Of a stretch of 64,000 nucleotides of DNA, positions 18,001 to 27,000 are shown one piece after another. The stretch is taken from the NCBI GenBank assembly GCA_964501335.1, contig CAZCTC010000034.1, positions 13,900 through 77,899 of the forward strand. Reading direction: 5' to 3'. A program made the translations under genes and the position numbers. A model generated the notes under the pieces. The model saw nothing but the letters and a program-made list of their open reading frames with translations, was not told the DNA's origin and did no database searches. Origin of the DNA: CAZCTC01 sp964501335. GTDB lineage: Bacteria > Chloroflexota > Anaerolineae > B4-G1 > SLSP01. Position 1 is the stretch's first letter. The number at the start of each line of letters is the position of its first letter.

Positions 18001-18267
18001 CAGCGGTTGGGCCGGGAGAAAGACCACCGGAGTTTGGGGGGCGAACATTTGCGCGGTTTCCTGGATGGTGGCTGCTGAAAGCGGCGCGGTCGGCAGGACT
18101 AACAGAAGATCCCAGGAGATCGATTGTAGTTTGGATAGCAGTTCGGGTTGAGTGCTCACTGATTCCAGGAGAACGGGATTCCAGTAGGGGGTGTATTGTT
18201 GGATGAGGGTTTCGTGATCCGGGGGATCACATGGAGTGACAATGAGAACCCGTAATGGTTTACCCAT
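15016..18267 (-). CDS. Orphan histidine kinase with degenerate receiver, PAS and multiple GAF domains
   Basis: 1083 residues from ATG at 18267 (MGKPLRVLIV); AAGGAG lies 11 nt upstream inside the alternative 8-codon extension. Residues 1-105 resemble a CheY-type receiver but the usual phospho-aspartate is missing (SWDLLLVLPTAPL), so it is a pseudo-receiver. Then PAS (~130-245, ending FVTDITARK), three GAF-type domains (~260-400, ~415-560, ~575-720), a coiled coil, a PAS-like segment (~760-850), HisKA with H863 in SNVSHELRTPITA and HATPase (NNLMENALHYT, DTGIGIP, GSGLGLSIVKEI). No membrane segment. No response regulator nearby. Convergent with the zinc-ribbon membrane gene, 5 bp apart. Confidence 0.9.
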   Translation of the reverse strand: MGKPLRVLIVTPCDPPDHETLIQQYTPYWNPVLLESVSTQPELLSKLQSISWDLLLVLPTAPLSAATIQETAQMFAPQTPVVFLPAQPLSSTLMEIKQQATGQHSVETALQQSEERAHLLAQILENSSQPFAFGYVDGHIGIVNKAFTDLVGYSLEELQNLSWRDDLTPPEWHKIEEEALQKLLNYKMPIRYEKEYIRKDGIRVPIEILTQVITSSDGEIICYYGFVTDITARKTTETTLRQSEQTLKNQTIQLSLINRIGREITAQQNVEQILQTTVTLLQNAFDYERVGLFTHDPDFPGWVMRAKAGRNLPTVDFNSLPLSLQQLVKQVGESGQCWITGNNAGFPLLQGKTNVGVLLIQYNPSQPPDEHQFRTLGILTDQIAVALKNASLYEETQRRLAREEQLNTLAHILGSEMELASLIPRLLAGATELTNSDGAALGVLNPQTQTVRYRYLYHLPDLSQIEIPLSTGLAGQAIRTGQPAWTNAYAQYPEALPDWTEIGLRSSLVVPIATDTETIGVLAVCSMGKKLTFTPEIIATTEAVARLAAVAVQRARLFEAEHEQRRLAEALAEAAAAINSTLELDEVLDRILEQALRVVPGESCNIMLIQEGMACFARGRGYDRFGVDQWIEDLTFSIAETANFRKIIETRLPYCIPNITEDRAWISFPSMTWVRSCVSAPICIDNEVVGFLNVDGTQPGQFNEPHAHRLQAFADQAAIALENARLYQKSKDYTAQLEQRVRERTAQLNEQAARAAAILRSASDGLMVTDQEGWVLQVNPTVVNWTNRMTGNELAQWNAALKELAQHAAEHPEMTFELPGLDLQLSAAPVEGYPSTVVVAAHNITQFKALDRLKSQFISNVSHELRTPITAINLYLTLMERTTPDRWPPYVEALKKEAARQSSVLEEVLEISRLDAGHTRLRIQHIDVSTLLQKTLENYRPLAELKEITLSLAPMEPGLQVLIDPEKFAPVLNNLMENALHYTTNGGSVEVKAELTTTIEPPQVIITIEDTGIGIPEIEIPYIFDRFYRGLEPQQTQIPGSGLGLSIVKEIIELHGGSITVASQKGRGTKFWIYLLTARSTIK

Positions 18268-18452
18268 AAACGTTAATGCTCCTTGCTGCAACGATAATGG
18301 TTGTGTTGGCTATTCAACTTGTACGGGTTCAGGTAGACAAGACTTCCTAATTGTACGCAAAAATGTGACATAAACAAGGGTGAATTTCATCTGAAACATA
18401 AAACGTTGGAAGTAGACCGCCGCAAGTAAACCGTAGACAGCCCGTGTCGCCA

Positions 18453-18620
18453 GGGTGGCTCTGGAAAAGCCTATGTTTTGGCGCGCCTTCTGAGGCGCGC
18501 CAAAACATAAACAAAAAACTCTCTCCCGATCCAGCGCGGCGTGTTTTACGGGGAAAGGGCCATTTGCGGGACGTTACAAGGCCGGGGCTATACCCTAGAG
18601 CCCTGTTTTCAAGACCGGTA
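18453..18620 (+). repeat. Full copy of the interspersed element with TCTG hairpin
   Basis: GGTGGCTCTGGAAAAG leader, hairpin arms 18472-18488 and 18493-18509 (17 bp perfect, loop TCTG), then AACTCTCTCCCGATCC, AGCGCGGCG, TTTTACGGGGAAAG, TTTGCGGGACGTTACAAGG and AGCCCTGTTTTCAAGACCGG. This is the longest and best reference copy. It fills most of the 445-bp gap 18268-18712; the rest holds the padR-type promoter and its operators. Confidence 0.8.
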
Positions 18621-18649
18621 ATGGGGGGACGTCCCTTGTGATCTCGTCA

Positions 18650-18678
18650 TTGACAAAACTAGTAACTTGTAGTATATT
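18650..18678 (+). promoter_or_regulatory. Sigma70 promoter of the PadR gene
   Basis: Perfect TTGACA (18650-18655), 17-bp spacer, TATATT (18673-18678). The leader to ATG 18713 is about 28 nt with only a weak Shine-Dalgarno. Confidence 0.8.
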
Positions 18679-18703
18679 TTTAAGGTAAACTATTAAACGG
18701 TAG
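18658..18703 (+). promoter_or_regulatory. Candidate PadR operator pair
   Basis: Two 15-bp related sites, ACTAGTAACTTGTAG (18658-18672) and ACTATTAAACGGTAG (18689-18703), match at 11 of 15 positions, share the outer dyad CTA-N8-TAG and start 31 bp apart (three helical turns). The first fills the spacer between -35 and -10, the second covers the start of the transcript, as expected for autorepression. Confidence 0.5.
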
Positions 18704-18712
18704 AGTAATTAA

Positions 18713-19288
18713 ATGTCAGTGCGTTATGCTTTGCTTGGACTCTTGTCGCAGCAGCCTCGCCATGGATATGAGCTGGGAACGGCTTTCGAATCGTTGGTGG
18801 GAGGCAAGGAGATCTGGGAGGTTAAACCGGCGCAGATCTATACGACGCTGGTTCGATTGGCTGAGAGTGGTCTGGTGGTGGTGGAAGCTGTGGAAAAGGA
18901 GGGCGGGCCGGAGAAAAGGATCTATGCGGTGACGGAAGCCGGCCGGGCAGAACTTCAGAGCTGGTTTGACAGTGGGGTGCTGGATGATCATCAACGCGAT
19001 GAAGTGTTTGTGAAGTTGATGCTGAGTCTGGCGGGAGTGGGCGATCCCACGCATGTTTTGCAGGTGCAGCGGATGACCCTGTATCGCGAATTGCATCAGG
19101 TGACGGCCCATCGACAGCAGGCCAATCCCAAAGCCGAGCTGGCTTACATTCTTTTGTTGGATAAAGCCGTGATGCACCTGGAAGCTGATTTGCGTTGGCT
19201 GGATATGATAGAGGCCCGGTTGGAAGAAGTGAAACGGCAACCTCCCCCGTCGCCGGAACCCAAGCCTCGTGGGCGTCCCAAAAAGTAA
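18713..19288 (+). CDS. PadR-family transcriptional regulator
   Basis: 191 residues. N-terminal winged helix of the PadR type (MSVRYALLGLLSQQPRHGYEL, then IYTTLVRLAESGLV and KRIYAVTEAGRAEL in the wing), followed by a C-terminal Vir_C-type helical dimerisation domain (residues ~90-175) and a basic Pro-rich tail (PKPRGRPKK). PadR proteins usually repress their own promoter and adjacent efflux or detoxification genes. Here the following genes are a hydrolase and a MacB-like ABC transporter, which fits a small-molecule-responsive export locus. Confidence 0.9.
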   Translation: MSVRYALLGLLSQQPRHGYELGTAFESLVGGKEIWEVKPAQIYTTLVRLAESGLVVVEAVEKEGGPEKRIYAVTEAGRAELQSWFDSGVLDDHQRDEVFVKLMLSLAGVGDPTHVLQVQRMTLYRELHQVTAHRQQANPKAELAYILLLDKAVMHLEADLRWLDMIEARLEEVKRQPPPSPEPKPRGRPKK

Positions 19289-19346
19289 GCGTGGAAGACT
19301 GGAAGACTTATGCGGTGAAGCCGAAAAAACAAGAAAAAGAAAGGCC

Positions 19347-19470
19347 CATTTTTTCGGCGGCTTTCCGAAGCCGCCGAAAAAATGAATAAAAATAACTCTC
19401 TGTCTATCCCGCGCGTCGTTTTGAGCTGAACAAAAGCCTTTTGCGGGACGTTAAAATCCCTCGTACAGGT
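19347..19470 (+). repeat. Copy of the interspersed element with hairpin
   Basis: Hairpin arms 19347-19363 and 19368-19384 (17 bp perfect, loop TCCG rather than TCTG), then AACTCTCTGTCTATCC, CGCGCGTCG and TTTTGCGGGACGTTA. Confidence 0.7.
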
Positions 19471-19498
19471 CGAGCGTGAAAGATTAGAAGGTTGAAAG

Positions 19499-20317
19499 AT
19501 GAAGCACTTATTTGTAGCCGAGAGCGGAAACCCTCAAGCCGAAACGATTGTCTTTTTGCATGGTGGCGGGGGCGGAGCCTGGATGTGGCAACCTCAGATG
19601 GAGCAGTTGACTGAATATCACTGTCTGGCTCCTGATTTGCCGGAACATGGGCAAAGCGCAGAGGTCAAGCCTTTTACGATTGCCGGATGTGCAGCCATGA
19701 TTGCAGAGTTGATCCGGGCGCGGGGCCTTGGGGGGCGTGCGCATCTGGTGGGGCTTTCGGAAGGGGCCCAGGTTGTGCTGGCCTTGCTGGCTTCTGCTCC
19801 GGAAGTGGTGGATCGAGCGATTGTAAGCAGCGCGCTGGTGCGTCCGATTCCCGGGGCGGGGTTGATGACGGCCGGGATGGTGCGCGCTTCGGCCAGGTTG
19901 TTTATCGATCCGTTTAAGGAGGTGGATTGGTGGATCAGGGTCAATATGAAGTATAGCGCGGGTGTTCCGGATTCGTACTATCCGCAATTTCGGGAGACGT
20001 TCAGGAGTTTGACGGCGGATGGGTTTACAAATGTGATGATGGAAAATCAACGTTTCCGGTTGCCGGCGGGATTGGAGAAGGTTCAGGTTCCGACCCTGGT
20101 GGTGGCCGGGAAAGGCGAGTATGCAGCAATGCGGCAGTCGGTGAGCGATGTGGCTCGGGCATTGCCCCGAGGACGGGGTTTTCTGGTGGCCCATGCGCAA
20201 CGGATGTCGCTGGCGGAGCAGCATAACTGGAGTATGACGACGCCGGAACTCTTTACGGCGATGGTGCGGGCATGGTTGATGGATCAACCGTTGCCTAAGG
20301 CTCTGGTAGCAGTGTAG
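19499..20317 (+). CDS. Alpha/beta hydrolase
   Basis: 272 residues. Oxyanion-hole region FLHGGGGGAWMW, nucleophile elbow GLSEG with Ser87, and a terminal region (VPTLVVAGKGEY, then AHAQRMSLAEQHNW) holding the likely Asp/Glu and His of the triad. No signal peptide, so cytosolic. GAAGG lies upstream of the ATG. It lies between the PadR regulator and the ABC transporter and is likely part of the same response; substrate unknown (esterase, lactonase and haloperoxidase-like members share these motifs). Confidence 0.85.
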   Translation: MKHLFVAESGNPQAETIVFLHGGGGGAWMWQPQMEQLTEYHCLAPDLPEHGQSAEVKPFTIAGCAAMIAELIRARGLGGRAHLVGLSEGAQVVLALLASAPEVVDRAIVSSALVRPIPGAGLMTAGMVRASARLFIDPFKEVDWWIRVNMKYSAGVPDSYYPQFRETFRSLTADGFTNVMMENQRFRLPAGLEKVQVPTLVVAGKGEYAAMRQSVSDVARALPRGRGFLVAHAQRMSLAEQHNWSMTTPELFTAMVRAWLMDQPLPKALVAV

Positions 20318-20407
20318 GGGGCTAAACCGTAATAAGGAAAAGGCAGTACCGCATAATTCACTCAGATCGCACTGCAAAGGCACCTGGGACGCAGAGAGAA
20401 AAGCCCC

Positions 20408-20515
20408 TGTTTTCGCGGGCTTTCTGAAGCCCGCGAAAACATAAATAAAAAACTCTCTCCTCCCATCCTGCGCGGCGCACCTTACGGAAAAAGTGTCATT
20501 TGCGGGATGCTACAA
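20408..20515 (+). repeat. Full copy of the interspersed element with TCTG hairpin
   Basis: Arms 20408-20422 and 20427-20441 (15 bp perfect, loop TCTG), then AACTCTCTCCTCCCATCC, TGCGCGGCG, CTTACGGAAAAAG and TTTGCGGGATGCTACAAGG. It occupies much of the 312-bp gap before the ABC transporter genes. Confidence 0.75.
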
Positions 20516-20629
20516 GGCGAAAATGAGATTTCACCATAGAGCTATAGAGAGCACAGAGAAGAAGAGCGGTGAGTTTTCTGGGCAGCCTATTTCAAGGGTG
20601 CAGGTCAGTGAATGAAAAGGAGCAGGACG

Positions 20630-21370
20630 ATGGCTATTATTCAGGCAGAGGAATTGACGAAGGTTTATGGCCGCGGCGATACGGCGGTTACGGCGCTGGA
20701 TCACATTAATTTGACGGTGGAGGCGGGCGAGTTTGTGGCAGTGATGGGACCCAGCGGCTGCGGAAAATCTACCTTCTTGCATCTGGTCGGGGGGTTAGAC
20801 CGGATCACATCGGGGCGGGTGTTGCTTGACGGCAAGGATATCACAACCTTCAATGACGCGGCGCTGACCGAATTTCGGCGGCGGCGGATCGGTTTTGTTT
20901 TTCAGTTTTTCAATTTGATTCCGGTGCTGTCGGCGTTGGAGAATGTGACCCTGCCTTTGATCCTGGATGGGGTTAAACCGGCGCTGGCGCAGGCGAAGGC
21001 GCGGGAGTGGTTGACGAAGCTGGGATTGGCCGATCGGCTGGCCAACCGGCCGGATCAGCTTTCGGGCGGGCAGCAGCAGCGGGTGACGATTGCCCGGGCT
21101 CTGGTGATGGATCCGGCGTTGATTCTGGCGGATGAACCGACGGGAAACCTCGATTCGCGGGCCGGGGATGAGATTGCCGGCTTGTTGCATCGCACGGCGA
21201 CGGAGTGGCAGCGGACGATTATGATGGTGACCCACGATCCACGGATCGCGGCTTATGCTGATCGGATTATCTTCCTCAAGGACGGTCGGATTGTGGATGA
21301 AACTCGTCTTACCGGCCACGGCGGCAAGGAAGAGGCGAAGAGTGTCCGTGAGCGCGTTGAGGCGCTCTGA
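20630..21370 (+). CDS. ABC transporter ATP-binding protein, MacB/LolD type
   Basis: 246 residues from ATG at 20630, for which AAGGAG lies 9 nt upstream; the ATG at 20612 contains that site within its codons. Walker A GPSGCGKST (40-48), Q loop (FVFQFFNLIPVLSALENV), signature LSGGQQQR (144-151), Walker B/catalytic ILADEPTGNLD (D168-E169) and switch His in MMVTHD. The FFNLIPVLSALENV stretch is characteristic of the LolD/MacB/FtsE-like subfamily. It energises the FtsX-type permease encoded 40 bp downstream, probably for export of a lipoprotein, peptide or small molecule. Confidence 0.93.
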   Translation: MAIIQAEELTKVYGRGDTAVTALDHINLTVEAGEFVAVMGPSGCGKSTFLHLVGGLDRITSGRVLLDGKDITTFNDAALTEFRRRRIGFVFQFFNLIPVLSALENVTLPLILDGVKPALAQAKAREWLTKLGLADRLANRPDQLSGGQQQRVTIARALVMDPALILADEPTGNLDSRAGDEIAGLLHRTATEWQRTIMMVTHDPRIAAYADRIIFLKDGRIVDETRLTGHGGKEEAKSVRERVEAL

Positions 21371-21410
21371 GCGGGAGTCGATGGGTGGCTTGCAGGAGCA
21401 GGGAGGAAAA

Positions 21411-23981
21411 ATGAACGTGCAACTGACGCTTGCGCTCCGTTATCTTTCGGGGCGGAAATTGCGGACGGCGTTGACGACGCTGGCGGTGGTTTTTGGGGTG
21501 GCGATTTTGTTTGGGATGAACAGCCTGTTGCCGGCCATGGTTCAGATGATGCGGCAGGGAATGCTGGCCACGGCAGGTCAGGCGGATCTGACGGTGACGA
21601 GTGTGGGGGAGGCTCCCTTTTCAAGTTCCAAACTGGATGAGCTGCGCGGCGTGGCCGGGATTGCGGTGCTCGACGGATCGTTGCAGCGGATGGTTTTGTT
21701 GCCGGCTGCGCTCGTTCCGGCGCAACCGGCTCCGGTGGGCATTTCCAAACCGGGGATGGCGCCGGCTCAATCGGTCAATTCAGTGTTGGCGGTGGGGCTG
21801 GATTTGAAAACGGCCCAGACGATTCGCACCTATCCGTTGGTGGAGGGGCGTTTTCTGGAAGCGGGCGATACCACCGCGGTGGCAATGCCGGAGTCTCTGG
21901 CGACCAAGTTGAAGCTGAAGGTCGGGGATACTTTTACGTTGCCGGCGGCGGTTGGGACGACTTCTTTTACGCTGGTGGGGATGCTGGCCTCGCGGCCGGG
22001 GTTGGGGGCCGAGCCGATCTACATGCCGCTGGCGACTGCCCAGACGCTGCTCGATTATCCGGGGCAGATCAATCGGATTGAGGGGGTGTTTGAGTCGGGG
22101 GCGGAGGCTGAGCAGGTCAATGCGGCGGTGCAGGCGGTATTGGGCGCGGGTTTTGAGTTGGGACAGCAGGAGACAGACAGCGAACTTTATGCCAGCATTC
22201 AGATGGGAGAGTTTGCTTTTGCCATTTTCGGGTTGATGTCGCTGGCGATGGGGGCCTTTATTATCTTCAATACCTTTCGTACTATCGTGGCAGAGCGGCG
22301 GCGCGATCTGGGAATGCTGCGAGCGGTGGGGGCCTCACGGGCTACGCTGGTGGGATTGATTCTTTTTGAAGGTCTGTTGCAGGGTCTGATGGGGACGATC
22401 CTGGGTTTGATGGTCGGTTATCTGATGGCATTGGGAATTATCGGGTTGATCCAGCCGGTGATTGTCAGCCTGCTGCATATGGAGCTGGGAATGCCGGTGA
22501 TTACGGTCAGCAATCTGCTCATATCGACGTTGTTGGGGTTGGGGGTGACGATTGTCGGCGGGTTGTTACCGTCGCTTTCGGCGGCCCGGATTGCGCCATT
22601 GGAGGCTTTGCGGCCTCAGCCGGCGGCGGTTTATGAGCGGACGGCACGGCGGTCGAGCCTGGCCGGGGCGGTGTTGATCGTGCTGGCGGCGCTGGCGTTG
22701 CTTTCGGGGATGACGGCGCTGGCCGGGGTGGGGACGTTGTTGTTTCTGGTGGGGTTGGTGCTGGTCGGGCCGGCGCTGGTGCAGCCGTTATCCCGGATTT
22801 TCGGCCGGTTGCTGGTGTTGATTTTTGCCCGCGAGGGACGGATTGCCGAGGTCAATCTGGCACGACAGCCGGGGCGGGCCGCGGTTACGGCGTCGGCAAT
22901 GATGTTGGGGCTGGCGACGGTGATTGCGTTGTTGGGCATGGTGACGAGCATTTCCGAAGGTTTTATGCGGTATCTGGATCGCAGTCTGGGTGCGGATCTG
23001 TTGGTGATTCCGACTTCGTTTCTGCTGGGCGGCGGCAATGTCGGTGCGGCTCCGGAGCTGGCCCAGGCGATGCGAGAGACGCCGGGGGTGAGCACGGTCA
23101 CGACCTTGCGGCTGGGATATGCCGAAGTGAACGGCGGTACCTTGCAGGTCGTGGGGATCGATCCGACGACTTATCCCGAGATTGCCGGACTGGAGTTTAC
23201 GGCCGGGGAATCCCAGGATGCATATGCGGCGTTGGGGCAGGAGCGGGCTCTGATCATCAACGGTATTTTTGCTTCGCAGTCAAAGGCTAAAATCGGGGAT
23301 TGGTTGACTTTGCAGACGCCCGAAGGCCCGAAGGATTATCGGGTTGTGGGGGTGGGGTTGGATTATTTGAATGCCAAACTGGCTACGGCTTATATTTCTC
23401 AGCCCAATCTGGAACAGGATTTCCATCAGAATGGCGATCTGTTGCTGATGGCCGATATGGTGGCGGGCACAGATGTGGTTGCGCTTCGTCGTTCGATGGT
23501 CGAGCTGGTGAATCAGTATCCTGCTTTTACATTGATTGAATGGCAGACTTTCCGGAAGAACCAGGAAGCGGCTTTTTCCAGCGCCATGTCGATGCTTTAT
23601 CTGATGACATTGATGTTTGCGCTGCCGGCTCTGATTGCGATGATCAATACGCTGGCGATCAATGTGTTGGAACGGACGCGGGAAATCGGAGTGTTGCGGG
23701 CGGTCGGCAGCACTCGCAGTCAGATTCAGCGGATGATCCGGGCGGAGAGTTTGTTGCTTTCCGGTGTGGGAATTTCGTTTGGGATTCTGGCTGGTCTGTG
23801 GTTGGGGTATGTGCTGGTGTTGGCGATCAATGCGGTGGGATTTAGTGTGTATTACTATTTCCCGTTTGCGGGGGTGTTGGCGGCGCTGGCGGTGGGGATT
23901 TTGTTTGGGGTGATAGCGGCGTCAATTCCGGCGCGGCAGGCGGCGCGGATGGATATTGTGGCGGCGCTGCATTACGAGTGA
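21411..23981 (+). CDS. ABC transporter permease with two FtsX-like domains
   Basis: 856 residues from ATG at 21411 with GGGAGG just upstream; the longer frame overlapping the ATPase gene is rejected. Order: TM1 after LRYLSGRKLRTALTTLAVVFGV, extracellular MacB_PCD-like domain (~60-260), three-helix FtsX block (~265-410, AERRRDLGMLRAVGASRATL), short loop with TMs (~425-480), second LARQPGRAAVTASAMMLG helix, second extracellular domain (~520-700) and second FtsX block (~720-850, ERTREIGVLRAVGSTRSQI). The duplicated layout is that of fused DevC/LolE-type permeases, so it can form the transmembrane part with an ATPase dimer alone. Confidence 0.9.
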   Translation: MNVQLTLALRYLSGRKLRTALTTLAVVFGVAILFGMNSLLPAMVQMMRQGMLATAGQADLTVTSVGEAPFSSSKLDELRGVAGIAVLDGSLQRMVLLPAALVPAQPAPVGISKPGMAPAQSVNSVLAVGLDLKTAQTIRTYPLVEGRFLEAGDTTAVAMPESLATKLKLKVGDTFTLPAAVGTTSFTLVGMLASRPGLGAEPIYMPLATAQTLLDYPGQINRIEGVFESGAEAEQVNAAVQAVLGAGFELGQQETDSELYASIQMGEFAFAIFGLMSLAMGAFIIFNTFRTIVAERRRDLGMLRAVGASRATLVGLILFEGLLQGLMGTILGLMVGYLMALGIIGLIQPVIVSLLHMELGMPVITVSNLLISTLLGLGVTIVGGLLPSLSAARIAPLEALRPQPAAVYERTARRSSLAGAVLIVLAALALLSGMTALAGVGTLLFLVGLVLVGPALVQPLSRIFGRLLVLIFAREGRIAEVNLARQPGRAAVTASAMMLGLATVIALLGMVTSISEGFMRYLDRSLGADLLVIPTSFLLGGGNVGAAPELAQAMRETPGVSTVTTLRLGYAEVNGGTLQVVGIDPTTYPEIAGLEFTAGESQDAYAALGQERALIINGIFASQSKAKIGDWLTLQTPEGPKDYRVVGVGLDYLNAKLATAYISQPNLEQDFHQNGDLLLMADMVAGTDVVALRRSMVELVNQYPAFTLIEWQTFRKNQEAAFSSAMSMLYLMTLMFALPALIAMINTLAINVLERTREIGVLRAVGSTRSQIQRMIRAESLLLSGVGISFGILAGLWLGYVLVLAINAVGFSVYYYFPFAGVLAALAVGILFGVIAASIPARQAARMDIVAALHYE

Positions 23982-23985
23982 TTTT

Positions 23986-24023
23986 TGTAGGTTCGCGGGC
24001 TTTCTGAAGCCCGCGAACCTACA
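23986..24023. repeat. TCTG-loop hairpin after the permease gene
   Basis: Arms 23986-24002 and 24007-24023 (17 bp perfect), loop TCTG, preceded by TTTTT. It follows the permease stop by 4 bp. Confidence 0.75.
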
Positions 24024-24030
24024 GGTATTA

Positions 24031-24076
24031 AAGATTGGGGGCGCGCCCTGTCAGGGCGCGCCCCCAATCTTTTTTA
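24031..24076. terminator. Bidirectional terminator between convergent genes
   Basis: Perfect 20-bp stem (24031-24050 with 24052-24071), single-base apex, T-run on the plus side and AA pairs on the other. It separates the permease gene from the giant minus-strand gene ending at 24100. Confidence 0.8.
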
Positions 24077-24099
24077 TATTTCCCTCGCGCCGCGGTGTT

Positions 24100-27000
24100 T
24101 TATTTCTCGCGCAGGATCAACGGCAGGAAGATGAGGTAGTTCCGTTCAATCGGGGTGGATTGGGCGGTGCCGGGTTCGTGTAGAGTTTCATTGCCGTAGT
24201 TATCGATGTCGACGAGCCAGTAGTAGTAGGTGAGATTGGGCAGGGCCATGGTGTCGGTGTAGGCATATTCCGCACCGCAGAGGTTGCCCTGACAGAGGCT
24301 GGGGATGAAGACGATTTCACTGGCCAGGGTCGGGTTGGCTTCGGTGCTGCGCAGAATCCGGAAGCCGAAGTTGTCGACTTCCATCGCGGTAGCCCATTCC
24401 AGTCTTACACTGCCGGGCTGTCCGATGGCCTGGAAGTAGAGCAGATCCACTGCGGTGGGGGCGTTGGTGATGGTGGCGGTGGAGGTCACCGGCAGGGCGA
24501 TGTTGGAGAAGGTATCCGTACCGTCGCTGATGACCACGGTGTTGACGGTGGTGGTGATGTCGTGGGCGATGGTAAAGACCGTCGTGACCAGGAAGGTGTC
24601 GCCGGGGGCCATGTTCCGGTTGAATCCGTAGGGTGCCGGGCCGGTGAGATCGTACCAGACCAGCTGTCCGTCATCCTGCGGCTCTTCCGGTTGCGGTTGC
24701 GCCGAGACGAAGGAGAGATTGTAAGGATCGTAGATGTCGATCATCGGCAGAACATCGAGCGTACTGAGCCCGACATTGGTGATCTGGATGGTAAAGGTGA
24801 GATAGTTGGGGTAGACGATGTCGCGGTCATAGCCGATGAGTTTCTTCTCGACGAGGACGGCAGGATCCTGAACCACAGTTGGAACGCTGGCCGTTTCGGT
24901 GATGATTCCTCCGCTGAAGGCGCCGGTGGTGGTGACGTAGTTAATGAAGAGGCCGAGTGCGCCGGGCGTTGAGGTAACCATGAAGGTAACCTGGGTGATG
25001 GCCCCGGGAGGCAGCGTTCCGAGATTCTGCCAGACGAGCGTCGGGGTGTAGATATCGGGATCGGCAGGTTGTCCGGAGCCGACAACATAGTGCAGTTCCG
25101 GCGGCAACGTATCGGTGAGGACCAACGGGGAGAAGGTAACCTGACCCGTGTTGGTGATCCTCACGATGTAGGTGATCGGCATGCCCGGCACGATGACGGT
25201 GGGGGTGGCTTCTTTGGAGATCTCCAGGGCCGGGATCAGCACGGTAGAACTGACGGTCGAGGTGTTGTCGTCAGGTCGATCGTTGGGGGTGGTGGTGCTG
25301 ATGACTGCATTGTTGCTGAAGGGTGCGGTGGTGCTGGGGCTGACCGTGACGGTGATGTTGATCGTGCCGGTCATGCCAGCGGCCAGGGTGCCCAGGTTCC
25401 AGACGAGCGGATTGGGTCCGCTGGTCGGGGCCGGGACTGCACCGTTGTAAGTGACTTCAGCGGGGAGCATGTCGGTCACGACGACATTGTCGGCACCGCT
25501 GGGGCCTTCGTTGGTGTAGACCAGCGTGTAGGTGAGTGTGGTACCGACGATGACCGGATCGTGTGAAAGCGATTTGACGATGACCACATTGGCCGTGGCC
25601 GTCGCCGGGAGGGTTACGGCATCGGTATCGGTCAGGTTGGTGCTGTCGGTAATGATGGTCTGGTTGACGACGAGCGTACCGCTGACCAGGGCCGAATCAA
25701 CCCGGACGACGAGGGTGACGATGCCGGAGGCGGTGGGTGAGACGGTCCCCAGGTTCCAGAGGACGGTGCCGGCGGCGCCGACCGCCGGAGCGCTGGTCGG
25801 AGCCGGGCTGGCGGCCCAGAAGGTGGTGCTGATGGGGGTCGTGTCGGAGATGGTCACATTGTCGGCCGGTTCATTGCCGGTAACGCCCCATTCCAGCGTG
25901 TAGGTGATCAGTTCGCCGATGGGCGCAGAGAGCTGCGCGGTGGTCTTGGTGATGGCGAGGGCGTGGCTGGAGATAACCGGGGTGGTGATCTGATCGCTGG
26001 CAGTGATGTTGGTGCTGTCGGTGATGACGGCGCCGTTGAGAATTTGGGTGCCGGAGTAGAGCGGCGAGGCGATCTGCACGATCAGGGTGACGACGCCGGA
26101 AGCCGTGGGCGAGACAGTGCCCAGGCTCCAGTAGACGGTGTTGCCGTTGAGGGTGCAGCTCAGGCCGCCGGCACAGGAGACATATGCGGCATTGACCGGG
26201 AGCGTATCGGAGATGGTGAGGTTGTCGGCCGGTTCATTGCCGGTGAGGCCCCATTCCAGCGTGTAGGTGAGATAGTCGCCGGCTGCCACTTCTGTCAGAG
26301 CGGCGGTTTTGGTGATGCCGAGGGTATGGCTGGCGACGACGGGTGTGGTGATTTGATCCGTGCCGGTGATGTTGGTGCTGTCGGTGATGAGCGCCCGGTT
26401 GTAGATCTGGGTGCCGGAGTAGAGCGGGGTGGCGATCTGCACGATCAGGGTGACCACGCCGGAGGCGGTGGGCGAGAGCGTGCCGAGATCCCAGAGGACG
26501 AGGCCGCTGCTTTCCGTGCAGGTGAGGCCGCCGGCGCAGGAGAGGTAAACGGCATTGGCCGGGACCGTATCGGAGATCGTCACATTGTCGGCCGGCTCGT
26601 TACCGGTGAGGCCCCAGGCCAGGGTGTAGGTGAGGATGTCGCCCGGTGCAACCTGGGTCAAGGCGGCCGTTTTGGTGATGGCCAGGGTGTGGTCGGAGAA
26701 GACCGGCGTCGTGAGCTGATCGGTGTCGGTGAGGCCGGTGCTGTCGGTGATGAGAACTCCGTTCAGGATTTGGGTTCCGCTGTAGAGCGGCGAGGCGACC
26801 TGGACAACGAGGGTGACGGAGCGAGTGTAGGGGGGATCGATGTTGCCGAGGTTCCAGATGACAAGGCCGCCGCTTTCTGAGCAGGAGACTCCGCCGGCGC
26901 AGGAAACGTAGACCGTGTTGGTCGGAACGGTGTCGGAGATGGTCACGTTGTTGGCGGGTTCCGTGCCGGTGATTTCGTAGTTGAGAGTATAAGTGAGGAG

